The position numbers and the translations under genes were made by a program. A stretch of 64,000 bases of DNA from WRAV01 sp050950205. GTDB taxonomy: Bacteria > Bacillota > Clostridia > Oscillospirales > Ruminococcaceae. The notes below the pieces were generated by a model that saw nothing but the letters and a program-made list of their open reading frames with translations, searched no databases and was not told where the DNA came from. This document shows positions 16,806-24,730 of this stretch, in pieces (position 1 is the first letter of the stretch; each line of letters begins with the position of its first letter). Location of the stretch: positions 30,106 through 94,105 of the forward strand of contig JBMNHF010000004.1 in the NCBI GenBank assembly GCA_050950205.1, read 5' to 3'.

Positions 16806-16900
16806 ATTTATACTTGATCTGGTGTGACAGCAGCAAATCAAGTGCTATGCCTTTTTCACACCAGCTGCGCCGTGGAAACCTTGGATAAAAAAGCAGATCG

Positions 16901-16946
16901 CCTATCCTCCCTATTTCGCATCGATCTGGAGGGGATAGGTTTTTTT
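16901..16946. terminator. Hairpin with T7, terminator
   Basis: CCTATCCTCC (16901-16910) pairs with GGAGGGGATAGG (16928-16939), then T7. It faces right but stands at the end of the leftward small-gene cluster and could act in both directions. Confidence 0.6.
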
Positions 16947-16952
16947 CGGTTT

Positions 16953-17195
16953 TTATTTCTCCAGTTCTTGCTGGATATCCCGAATTTCTTTTTCAATGCC
17001 TGCAATCCCGTGCTGGCGCCGAATGTTTTTTTGCCTGAGCTGTTCTTGCTGGGCGTCGGAAGGTGTTTCGGCCATAATCTCTTTGGATACCTCGATGTTA
17101 TATTTGGTGGTCGCCAACTTTTTCCGAAGCTGCCGAATCCGCTCCCACTTCTGTTCCTTCTGCATTTTTTCCAGCGCTTTGGTGGAGTTATTCAT
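16953..17195 (-). CDS. Small coiled-coil protein
   Basis: An 80-residue, highly charged, almost wholly helical protein (MNNSTKALEKMQKEQKWERI, then long Glu/Lys/Gln heptad-like runs). The ATG at 17195 overlaps the end of the upstream gene and follows GGGGGTGG. No family is recognised. It is the last of four small genes that run leftwards beside the Ku gene. Confidence 0.6.
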   Translation of the reverse strand: MNNSTKALEKMQKEQKWERIRQLRKKLATTKYNIEVSKEIMAETPSDAQQEQLRQKNIRRQHGIAGIEKEIRDIQQELEK

Positions 17196-17640
17196 TTCCG
17201 CCACCCCCTATGACATTGGGGCTGTCGGCGGCCAGCTCCTCCCGCGCTTGGGCCTCTTTCATTTCCCGAATCATTTGGGGAATGACCTGGGCCCGGCGCT
17301 GGTTGGCCTCTTGCAGCTCTTGAACCTTTTTGCTGTCCTGCTCAAAAGCCATCATCTCCTCGGCCGCTTCCATATTGTGCAGGGTCGATACAATGGTGTC
17401 CTGAATTCGCCGGGCTTTTGTTTTGCGATTGGCAATGCGCTCAATCACCTGCAGTCCCGTTGCACAGTCGTCGTACTTTCCGGCGTTTATCCCCCGAATC
17501 GCTTTTTCTAAGGTGCGCTCGTAATATGCCTCCGGTGATGTGCCGCTGTAAAACTGGTCCGTTCTGTGGTCGCGGGTTTCCTGTTGTGCCAGCCGCGCGT
17601 ACTCGTTCTTCACCTGCTGAATCAATTGCTCTCTGTTCAA
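17188..17640 (-). CDS. Hypothetical helical protein
   Basis: A 150-residue charged protein starting MNREQLIQQVKNEYARLAQQ and ending with a Gly-rich tail. The start is a TTG at 17640, preceded by AAGGGGGG; the upstream frame has Pro/Thr-rich sequence that overlaps another small gene in a different frame and is probably not translated. Helical throughout, no signal peptide. Its context with small basic proteins and Ku suggests expression during sporulation; that is inference. Confidence 0.6.
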   Translation of the reverse strand: MNREQLIQQVKNEYARLAQQETRDHRTDQFYSGTSPEAYYERTLEKAIRGINAGKYDDCATGLQVIERIANRKTKARRIQDTIVSTLHNMEAAEEMMAFEQDSKKVQELQEANQRRAQVIPQMIREMKEAQAREELAADSPNVIGGGGNE

Positions 17641-17665
17641 AAAATTCCCCCCTTGAGCCACAATA

Positions 17666-17824
17666 TTACCCCGAGGTTTTTCGGTCGCCGTCGGAAACGG
17701 TGTTGAGCCCGAATTTGGCTCGGGCACTTTCCCCTTGCGGATCGTGTTTGATGTTTTTGGAATGGAATTTTCCGTCCTGTTTTTTGTTTTGTTTGGTGTT
17801 TTTCATTTTATTTTCGCTGCTCAT
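17666..17824 (-). CDS. Small basic protein (52 residues), spore-protein-like
   Basis: A short gene easily missed: MSSENKMKNTKQNKKQDGKF, then HSKNIKHDPQGESARAKFGL and a TAA at 17666. It is very rich in Lys, Asn and Gln. AGGTG precedes the ATG by a normal distance. It sits between two small genes of the same strand with tight spacing, which supports it. It may be a small acid-soluble spore protein of an unnamed class. Confidence 0.55.
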   Translation of the reverse strand: MSSENKMKNTKQNKKQDGKFHSKNIKHDPQGESARAKFGLNTVSDGDRKTSG

Positions 17825-17833
17825 CTTTTTCAC

Positions 17834-18073
17834 CTACATTCTGTGTTGCTCTGTTTTGCAGCTGTCCACCTGATAACCAAGCTGCTCCAGTCGGCGTTCC
17901 AGCTGATGACAGTTTACCCCGGTGTTGTCATAGTCCACCGCCAGTGTATTCTTTTCCGGATTGACACTCACCGATAACACACCCCGAAAAGCATCCAGCT
18001 CCCGCTTGAGGGTTTTTGCATCCCGCTTTCCGCTTAAATTGCTGATTGCAAAATATGCGCTTTCTTTGGACAT
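17834..18073 (-). CDS. Heavy-metal-associated-like domain protein without the CxxC motif
   Basis: A 79-residue ferredoxin-like (HMA) fold: YFAISNLSGKRDAKTLKREL, then GVLSVSVNPEKNTLAVDYDN and a final LGYQVDSCK. The metal-binding CxxC expected after the first strand is replaced by NLSGKRDA, so copper binding is unlikely. AAGGATG lies before the ATG. First gene of the leftward small-gene cluster, diverging from ku. Confidence 0.65.
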   Translation of the reverse strand: MSKESAYFAISNLSGKRDAKTLKRELDAFRGVLSVSVNPEKNTLAVDYDNTGVNCHQLERRLEQLGYQVDSCKTEQHRM

Positions 18074-18300
18074 GTTTCATCATCCTTATCGTGATTATCC
18101 AAACGGCTCAGATCAATGTTTTAATTTTTTATGCCCAAGGGCACAGATTTATAGTTTTCGTTTTCAAAACAATTATACCGCCCATGCTTTTCCTTTTGGT
18201 ATGGGGTTTGAAAAAGCGTTTTTTCCGCAAAGTTTGCAAGACTGCGCATATCGCATACTTAAAATGCAATCGGAAACACTAAAGCTGGAGGTGTTCTGCT

Positions 18301-19074
18301 ATGGCATCACGCAAATCGGTGATAACGTTTGGTATGGTGGCCATTCCCATTGCCATGTCCACAGCCACCCGGGACAATGATATTCATTTTAATCAGCTGC
18401 ACAAAGAGGATCACAGCCGCATTCGCTACAAAAAAACCTGTTCCCACTGCGGCGTGGAAATCAAGGCGGAAGACATTGTCAAGGGCTTTGAATACGACAA
18501 TGACAAATATGTGGTAATCACAGACGAAGAAATTGAAAAAATCAAAACCGAAAAGGAAAAATCCATCCAGATTCTGCATTTTGCCCAACTCAACCAAATT
18601 TCCCCCGTCTATTACGACAAAACCTATCAGGCCGCCCCCCAAGCGGGAGGGGAAAAGGCCTTTGAGCTGCTGCGCGCCGCATTGATGGCGGAACAGAAAA
18701 TCGCCATCGGCAAAACGGTGTTGGGCACCCGAGACACCTTAATGGCCATCATCCCCCGGGAGGACGGCATCCTCATTTCTACCATGTTCTACGCCGATGA
18801 AATTAAGGAGCTGCAAAAGCCGTATGGAAAGCCGGAGGTTTCCGAGCAGGAACTGAATATGGCAAAAATTTTGATCAATTCCATGGATACTCCCTTTGAC
18901 CCCTCCCAGTATAAGGACGAGTATCAGGCCAAGCTCCGCGCCCTGATCGAAACCAAAATCTCCGGGCAGGAAGTGGTGGCTCCCGAGTCCGAAGGACCCA
19001 GCAAAGTCATCGACCTAATGGAAGCACTCAAGGCCAGCGTGGAAAAAGCGCAACAAGAAAAGGCACTGGCGTAA
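18301..19074 (+). CDS. ku: Ku DNA end-binding protein
   Basis: A 257-residue bacterial Ku that forms a ring over broken DNA ends and recruits LigD in non-homologous end joining. The start MASRKSVITFGMVAIPIAMS and the zinc-like CSHCGVEI are typical, and the Ku core runs to about residue 215. The C-terminal tail is Glu/Lys-rich. GGAGG precedes the ATG. The stop TAA overlaps the ligD start (TAATG), so both are made from one message. In Bacillus subtilis the pair is expressed in the forespore; the neighbours here suggest the same. Confidence 0.97.
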   Translation: MASRKSVITFGMVAIPIAMSTATRDNDIHFNQLHKEDHSRIRYKKTCSHCGVEIKAEDIVKGFEYDNDKYVVITDEEIEKIKTEKEKSIQILHFAQLNQISPVYYDKTYQAAPQAGGEKAFELLRAALMAEQKIAIGKTVLGTRDTLMAIIPREDGILISTMFYADEIKELQKPYGKPEVSEQELNMAKILINSMDTPFDPSQYKDEYQAKLRALIETKISGQEVVAPESEGPSKVIDLMEALKASVEKAQQEKALA

Positions 19075-21524
19075 TGGCAGTTCGGCTGGAAGAGTATTAC
19101 CAAAAGCGAAATTTTACAAAAACCCCCGAGCCGTCGGGGGAAGAAGAACCCAATCCCGAAGCAGAGCCCCAAGGGCTGCGGTTTGTGGTGCAACACCATA
19201 TGGCGCGGCGAGAGCATTACGACCTTCGGCTGGAATGGAGGGGCGCACTGCTAAGCTGGGCGGTACCCAAAGGTCCGTCCTATCACACCCGGGACAAGCG
19301 CCTGGCCATTCAGGTGGAGGATCACCCTCTGGAGTACCGAAATTTTGAGGGCACCATCCCCAAGGGAGAGTATGGCGGCGGCACCGTCATGCTCTGGGAC
19401 GAAGGCTATTGGGAGCCCCAAAACAATGTGGAGGAAGGGCTTCGCAGCGGCTCCCTCAAGCTGGTGCTAAAGGGGCGAAGGCTCAAGGGCAAATGGGCCC
19501 TGGTGCGGATGAAGGCAAAGGCGGGAGAATCGGCCGACAACTGGCTTTTGCTCAAGGAAAAAGACCAATATGCCCGGGAGGATGACGGAATTTCGCAGTT
19601 TACCACCAGCATTCGCACCGGGCGCACCATGGAGGAAATTGAAGAGGGGGCAGAAGAAAAATTCACCCGAAACCCTTTTCGGCAAACCGGCGTGCAGCTG
19701 GCCAAGCTGGTCAAAGACATCCCGCAAGGGGACGGCTGGCTCTATGAAGTAAAATACGACGGTTACCGGATGGTTGCCTACGTGGAAGGCAACGGTGTGC
19801 GGCTGATCTCCCGGGGGGGCAATGACTATACCGGGCACTTTCAACCGGTGGCGGATGCTCTGGTGGATTGGGCTGCCGGACGGGCCATGGTTCTGGACGG
19901 GGAAATGGTGGTGACCGACCCCCAAGGCAGAACGGATTTTCAGGCCCTGCAAAATTATCTGCGAAAGCCAAGGCCCCAACATCTTGCCTACATTGTCTTT
20001 GACCTTCTCGCTTTGGATGGCGAGGATTTGAGAAGCCAACCCTTAACCCAGCGAAAAGAAACGCTGGAGGCTTTGATGCAGGGCGCCCCCAACTATCTTC
20101 ACTACAGCCGGCACACCATCGGCAATGGGGAGGCAAGCTTTTGCGCGGCCTGTCAGCTGAATTTGGAAGGCATCATCGGCAAAAAAGCCGATTCCATTTA
20201 TAGCGGAACCCGAAGCGGCGATTGGATTAAGCTCAAATGCGATAAACGGCAGGAATTTGTCATCGGGGGATATACCCGGCAAAAAGCCGACCGCATCATC
20301 AGTTCCCTTCTCCTTGGCATCTATCAGGACGGGGAGCTGATTTATGCCGGCCGCGCCGGGACGGGATTGAGCCAACGGGACATGAAACAGCTGATGGAAA
20401 AATTCGAGGGCATCCAAAGGGCGCAATCACCTTTTTTGACTGCTCCCAAGGCCAGAGCCAATGAAAGCATCACTTGGCTGGAGCCGCATCTGGTGGCGGA
20501 AGTCAAATTTGCCGAGTGGACGGAGGAACATTTGTTGCGACAGGCAAGCTACCAAGGCTTGCGGGAGGATAAAAATCCGAAAGAGGTAAAAAAAGAAGGG
20601 GCAGATGTTCCGGCGCAGCCGGCATCATCTGCCCAAGAACGGGAGAAGCCAATGGATACAAAGGGTGACAATATTCTGGTGGAAGGAATCAAAATCAGCA
20701 GCCCGGACAAGGTGATATTCAACCACCCCAAAATCACAAAAGCAGATGTAGCCCGCTACTACGCAAAGGTGGCAGAGCGGATGCTTCCCTATGTGAGCCA
20801 TCGTATTTTGAGCATTGTGCGCTGCCCCAAGGGGGTATCCCAGTCCTGTTTTTACAAGAAGCATCCCGGCTCCAGCAGTCGGGAGGTTGTCACCATCCCC
20901 ATCACCAACAGCGACGGAGAGACAGAAGATTATTTTTATATTGAAAGCCGGGCAGGGCTTATCTCCGAAGCCCAGATGGGCACCTTGGAATTTCACGTCT
21001 GGGGCAGCCGGGTGGAACATCTGGAGCAGCCGGATATGATGGTATTTGACCTGGACCCGGATGAGGGAATGGCGCTGGATTTGGTTCGCCAAGGGGTAAG
21101 GGATCTCCAAAGTATTCTGGCGGAGCTTTCCCTGATTTCCTACCTCAAAACCAGCGGGGGCAAGGGATATCATGTGGTGGTGCCGTTGACACCATCGGCT
21201 TCTTGGGATGCTTTCAGTGATTTTGCCAAGGGGATTGCCCAAGTGATGGAGCAAAAATGGCCGGACCGCTACACCAGCAATATGCGAAAGAGCAAGCGCA
21301 CCAACAAGATCTTTATCGACTGGGTGCGAAACGGCAGAGGGGCCACCAGCGTTGCCCCTTATTCCATTCGGGCAAGAGAAGGAGCCACGGTATCCATGCC
21401 GATTGGGTGGGATGAATTGGACACGGTTGAACCAGACGGCATTCATATGGAAGATGCACTGCTGAGAATCGGTGGGGCAGATCCCTGGGAAGGTTTTTTT
21501 ACACACCAACAGCAGTTGAAATAA
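19074..21524 (+). CDS. ligD: Multifunctional DNA ligase D
   Basis: An 816-residue end-joining enzyme with three domains. Residues about 30-160 are the 3'-phosphoesterase (VQHHMARREHYDLRLEWRG, GTIPKGEYGGGTV). Residues about 210-500 are the ATP-dependent ligase with nucleophile Lys227 in YEVKYDGYRMV. From about residue 545 is the polymerase/primase domain (VIFNHPKITKADVARYY, FDLDPDEGM, TSGGKGYHVVVPL). The order phosphoesterase-ligase-polymerase is unlike mycobacterial LigD (polymerase first) and unlike B. subtilis LigD (no phosphoesterase), but occurs in other bacteria. Confidence 0.96.
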   Translation: MAVRLEEYYQKRNFTKTPEPSGEEEPNPEAEPQGLRFVVQHHMARREHYDLRLEWRGALLSWAVPKGPSYHTRDKRLAIQVEDHPLEYRNFEGTIPKGEYGGGTVMLWDEGYWEPQNNVEEGLRSGSLKLVLKGRRLKGKWALVRMKAKAGESADNWLLLKEKDQYAREDDGISQFTTSIRTGRTMEEIEEGAEEKFTRNPFRQTGVQLAKLVKDIPQGDGWLYEVKYDGYRMVAYVEGNGVRLISRGGNDYTGHFQPVADALVDWAAGRAMVLDGEMVVTDPQGRTDFQALQNYLRKPRPQHLAYIVFDLLALDGEDLRSQPLTQRKETLEALMQGAPNYLHYSRHTIGNGEASFCAACQLNLEGIIGKKADSIYSGTRSGDWIKLKCDKRQEFVIGGYTRQKADRIISSLLLGIYQDGELIYAGRAGTGLSQRDMKQLMEKFEGIQRAQSPFLTAPKARANESITWLEPHLVAEVKFAEWTEEHLLRQASYQGLREDKNPKEVKKEGADVPAQPASSAQEREKPMDTKGDNILVEGIKISSPDKVIFNHPKITKADVARYYAKVAERMLPYVSHRILSIVRCPKGVSQSCFYKKHPGSSSREVVTIPITNSDGETEDYFYIESRAGLISEAQMGTLEFHVWGSRVEHLEQPDMMVFDLDPDEGMALDLVRQGVRDLQSILAELSLISYLKTSGGKGYHVVVPLTPSASWDAFSDFAKGIAQVMEQKWPDRYTSNMRKSKRTNKIFIDWVRNGRGATSVAPYSIRAREGATVSMPIGWDELDTVEPDGIHMEDALLRIGGADPWEGFFTHQQQLK

Positions 21525-21554
21525 GGACATTGCTATCTAAGCAGCCATTAAAAA

Positions 21555-21592
21555 ACAAAAGATCGCCGAAAAGCATCGGCGATCTTTTGTTT
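21555..21592. terminator. Bidirectional terminator between ligD and tRNA-Leu
   Basis: A 15-bp stem (21555-21569 with 21576-21590) with A and T runs on its sides. It follows ligD from the left and stands 2 bases after the tRNA-Leu CCA from the right. Confidence 0.85.
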
Positions 21593-21900
21593 TGGTGCCG
21601 CTGACGGGACTCGAACCCGTACGGTGTTTACCACCGAGGGATTTTCTCCACCACACACGGTTACCCGTGCCGCAAACAAGTTTGCGTTGTAGCCCGGACT
21701 ATGTCTTCACCCTGCCGATTTCCCGGTTTAGGTGGCTGCCGTATAGTCTCTACACCTTCCGGCGCTTTGCCGGCTTGGCTCGGCGTTGCCCACAATCATG
21801 CAGGTGGGTGTTCACCGAATTTGACAGCATCCACATGGCGGTTTCCCATCCATGCGCTCCTTCTGAAGTCCCTTGCGTCTGCCTGTTCCGCCACAGCGGC
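21593..21900 (-). tRNA. tRNA-Leu(UAA), split by a group I intron
   Basis: The 5' exon (21866-21900) gives acceptor GCCGCTG, a D arm, and the anticodon arm up to AGGGACTT. The 3' exon (21593-21645) starts AAAATCCCT and continues with a variable arm, T arm (ACGGG-TTCGAGT-CCCGT), CAGCGGC and CCA. Joined, they give an 88-nt class II tRNA with loop CTTAAAA, anticodon UAA, and a fully paired acceptor. The break lies between U34 and A35. Without removal of the intron this tRNA cannot fold. Confidence 0.93.
21646..21865 (-). ncRNA. Group I self-splicing intron in the tRNA-Leu anticodon
   Basis: A 220-nt insert after U34. Exon CUU can pair with intron GAG to form a short P1 with the required U-G pair at the splice site, and the intron ends in G. 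Core elements are present: GACTATAC (21736-21750 region) and AAGACATAGTCC (21696-21707) form P7. GUGGAUGCU and GAGCCAAGCCG match, from memory, the cyanobacterial tRNA-Leu(UAA) intron almost word for word. No protein is encoded inside, so it is a bare ribozyme. Confidence 0.9.
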
Positions 21901-21996
21901 ATTTTGCAATTTGGCTCTGTCATTATACAATAAATTGCAACCCGCGTCAATCAAAAGGTAACCTTGTCCATGCCGTAAGCTCATTGCTTCCATCAA

Positions 21997-22059
21997 AGGG
22001 ACACATCACCATAAAAATTCGCTTGAGAGCAGAGGGCACATAAAGCGATGTGTCCCTTA
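21997..22059. repeat. Hairpin of about 12 bp
   Basis: AAGGGACACATC and GATGTGTCCCTT form an inverted repeat about 40 bases apart between the tRNA and the mutase gene. Its role is unknown. Confidence 0.45.
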
Positions 22060-22068
22060 TAGCAGTAT

Positions 22069-22102
22069 TTTTATGGGAGAACGAGCCGGTTCTCCCATAA
22101 AA
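22069..22102 (-). terminator. Terminator of the phosphosugar mutase gene
   Basis: A perfect 14-bp stem (22069-22082 with 22089-22102) stands 35 bases after the mutase stop and ends in a T run on the lower strand. Confidence 0.75.
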
Positions 22103-22136
22103 TGCCGCCACTCTCTTTCCAACCAATTCCACAAAG

Positions 22137-23852
22137 CTACCCTTGAATCAAGGATTTACCGGCCTTTCGGTACCGCTGGGCCATATCCGCCGCCTGAGGA
22201 TGGCTTTGGGCGGCAACGGTGTAGTAAACCTTAATTTTGGGCTCGGTGCCGGAGGGGCGAATTAAAATGGTGTTTTTGTTCTTCAGCTTCAGCTCAATCA
22301 TATTGGTGGAGGGAAGCTCCACTTCCCGGCTTTGTCCGTCTGTGATCTCACGGCCGGTCTGATAATCCAACACAGAGACTACTGGATCCCCTGCGATTTC
22401 GGCGGGGGGGACGTTGCGCAACCGCTCCATAATTTCTGCCATGGCCTCCATGCCCGATGCTCCCTCGAATACAAAATTATCCACATCGCTGCGCCAAACC
22501 CCGTGTTTTGCGTACAGCTCCTCCAGCCAGTCCACCAAAGTCATGCCCTCCACCTTGGCGGCACAGGCCATCTCCGCCACCAAAAGGCTGGCATCCACCC
22601 CATCCTTATCCCGAACAAAGGGACTGGTAAGGTAACCGCAGCTTTCCTCAAAGGCAAAGATAAAGCGGTCGATCTGGTTTTCTGTCTCCAGCTGAGCAAG
22701 CACCTCTCCCACATGTTTAAAGCCGGTGAGAACTTTATACAGCTCCACCCCATAACTGGCTGCCACCTTGTCGGCCATGGCAGAGCTGACCACAGAGCGG
22801 ATGGCTACCGGATGCTCCGGCATACGCCCCAGCTTTTGGCGGGTTCGGCAGAGATAATCCAGCATCAAAATGCCCAGCTCATTGCCGGTGAGAATGCGGT
22901 ACTCCCCTTGGTGCCGCACTGCTGTTGCCACTCGGTCGCAGTCCGGGTCGGTGGCAAGGAGCAGGTCGGCCCCCGTTTCCTCACAAAGGCGAAGACCCAG
23001 CTTTAGAGCGTCATGGGATTCCGGGTTGGGATAGGGGCAGGTGGGGAAGTTCCCGTCGGGATGCTCTTGTTGGGGGACAACAATGACATCCTCAATCCCC
23101 AGACGGTGCAAAGTATGGCGGACGGCTTTGTTCCCCGCTCCGTTGAGAGGGGTATACACCAGCTTGAGCCCCGCTTCGGAACACACCCGAGGCTGCAGCG
23201 ATCGCCCATAGATTCTGTCCAAATACTGCTCCACCAGGGAATCGGAAATCCACTCGATCAGCCCTTTTTCCATGGCCTGATCAAATTCCAGATAGCGTAC
23301 CCCGTCGAACAAATCGGTGCTTAGAATCTCTTTCTGCACCCGGTCGGCGATTTCGGTGCCGATTTGGCACCCGGTGGGGTCATATGCCTTGAATCCGTTG
23401 TAGGCCGCAGGGTTGTGGCTGGCGGTAATCACCACTCCGGTGTCGCAGCCCAACTCCCGCACCGCAAAGGAAAGGGCAGGGGTGGGCATCAGCTCCCGGT
23501 AGAGGTAAACCTTCACCCCGTTGGCGGCAAACACACAGGCGGCGTGGTGGGCAAACTCTTGGGAGCAGTGGCGGGAATCGTAAGCTATGGCGGCGCTGGG
23601 ATGGGTTACCCCGGTGCCCAGCAGATATTGGGCAAGGCCTTGGGTGGCTCGCCCCACCACATAGCAGTTCATCCGGTTGGTGCCCATTCCCAGAATCCCC
23701 CGCAGCCCGGCGGTTCCAAAGGAAAGCTCCCGGTAAAACCGGTCTTTGATTTCCTCCGGATTCTTTTGGATGTCCGCTAATTCCTGTTGAGCCTTGGGAT
23801 CTTTTTTTGTTTTTTCCAGCCACAGGCGGTAAATCTTCTCTTCTCTTGTCAT
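22137..23852 (-). CDS. Phosphoglucomutase/phosphomannomutase family protein
   Basis: A 571-residue alpha-D-phosphohexomutase, most similar in size and motifs to the long PgcA-type phosphoglucomutases of Firmicutes. The phosphoserine loop is TASHNPAAYNGFKAYD, the metal loop DPDCDRVATAV, the sugar loop FEESCGYL, and the phosphate loop RPSGTEPKIKVY. It would interconvert glucose 1-phosphate and 6-phosphate. The ATG at 23852 lies 8 bases after GGAAGAGG; the one at 23858 is too close. It fits with the glycogen phosphorylase and GH13 genes nearby. Confidence 0.93.
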   Translation of the reverse strand: MTREEKIYRLWLEKTKKDPKAQQELADIQKNPEEIKDRFYRELSFGTAGLRGILGMGTNRMNCYVVGRATQGLAQYLLGTGVTHPSAAIAYDSRHCSQEFAHHAACVFAANGVKVYLYRELMPTPALSFAVRELGCDTGVVITASHNPAAYNGFKAYDPTGCQIGTEIADRVQKEILSTDLFDGVRYLEFDQAMEKGLIEWISDSLVEQYLDRIYGRSLQPRVCSEAGLKLVYTPLNGAGNKAVRHTLHRLGIEDVIVVPQQEHPDGNFPTCPYPNPESHDALKLGLRLCEETGADLLLATDPDCDRVATAVRHQGEYRILTGNELGILMLDYLCRTRQKLGRMPEHPVAIRSVVSSAMADKVAASYGVELYKVLTGFKHVGEVLAQLETENQIDRFIFAFEESCGYLTSPFVRDKDGVDASLLVAEMACAAKVEGMTLVDWLEELYAKHGVWRSDVDNFVFEGASGMEAMAEIMERLRNVPPAEIAGDPVVSVLDYQTGREITDGQSREVELPSTNMIELKLKNKNTILIRPSGTEPKIKVYYTVAAQSHPQAADMAQRYRKAGKSLIQG

Positions 23853-23999
23853 GGGCATATCCTCTTCCTCTATCTTTTCTAAGGTCATTATGCCGCAAAA
23901 ACGGCGTTACATGCCATAGCCCGGGAATACTTTCCCGCATTCCTCTCATACTAGAAGCAAATTAGAACCATCATCATCCCCTTGAAAGGAGACCTGCCT

Positions 24000-24359
24000 G
24001 TGAAACAAGGCAAACGCTGGCTTGCCTGGCCCATGGGGCTGGCGGTGGGGCTGCTCAACGGCTTTTTTGGCTCGGGAGGCGGTATGGTGGGTGTTCCCAT
24101 GCTCCGATTTATGGGGCTGGAAACCCAAGAATGCCACGCCACCTGCATTGCCATCATCGCCCCGTTGGCGGCAGCTTCCGCCGGGTTCTACCTGTATCAA
24201 AAAGCCTTTGCCCTGCGGGATGCTCTCCTCTACCTGCCGGGAGGGCTGGCGGGCGCTTTGGTGGGGGCCTGGCTTTTGCCCCACCTGAAAACTGTCTGGA
24301 TTAGGCGGGGATTTGGCGTACTCATCCTCTTTGCAGCCCTGCGGCTGCTCACCCGATGA
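24000..24359 (+). CDS. TauE/SafE-type transporter, first half
   Basis: A 119-residue membrane protein equal to one half of a normal TauE/SafE anion exporter. The family repeat motif NGFFGSGGGMVGVPML is near the N-terminus and is followed by three further hydrophobic segments. The start is the GTG at 24000 with AAAGGAG in front. The next gene overlaps by four bases (ATGA) and encodes the other half, so a heterodimer is likely. Substrate unknown (sulfite, sulfonates or other small anions are handled by the family). Confidence 0.85.
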   Translation: MKQGKRWLAWPMGLAVGLLNGFFGSGGGMVGVPMLRFMGLETQECHATCIAIIAPLAAASAGFYLYQKAFALRDALLYLPGGLAGALVGAWLLPHLKTVWIRRGFGVLILFAALRLLTR

Positions 24360-24730
24360 GCTGGGTCTGGGCGGTGGCGGCCTCCTTTTTAGGCGCCATC
24401 ATCAGCGCTTTGGGGATGGGAGGGGGCGGCATTCTTCTCATCTACCTCACTGCCTATCTGGGAATGAGCCAGCTGGAGGCCCAGGGCATCAACCTGATCT
24501 TCTTCCTTCCAGTGGCGGCGGTGGCCCTCTGCATCCACGCCAAACACAAACTGATTCGCTGGAAGGTGGTGCTCCCCTTTGTGGCCTTGGGACTGCCCGC
24601 CGTCTGGCTGGGGGCATGGCTTGCCCAAAAGGTGGGGTCGGACCTTCTCTCCAAGCTGTTTGGCGGTTTTTTGCTTTTAATTGGGGTGCGGGAGCTGTTT
24701 TCCAAAGATCCGTCCAAAAAGAAGGGTTAG
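24356..24730 (+). CDS. TauE/SafE-type transporter, second half
   Basis: A 124-residue membrane protein with its own copy of the repeat (GAIISALGMGGGGILLIYL) and about four transmembrane segments. It ends with a Lys-rich tail. Together with the preceding half it has the size of one full-length transporter. Both halves keep the signature, so this is an arrangement of two half-size subunits rather than a broken gene; no frameshift can join them because of the ATGA overlap with a proper start. Confidence 0.85.
   Translation: MSWVWAVAASFLGAIISALGMGGGGILLIYLTAYLGMSQLEAQGINLIFFLPVAAVALCIHAKHKLIRWKVVLPFVALGLPAVWLGAWLAQKVGSDLLSKLFGGFLLLIGVRELFSKDPSKKKG

Noticed and set aside
21592..21933. Protein-coding frame over the tRNA-Leu region
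   Set aside because: It is a translation of tRNA exons and the ribozyme intron.
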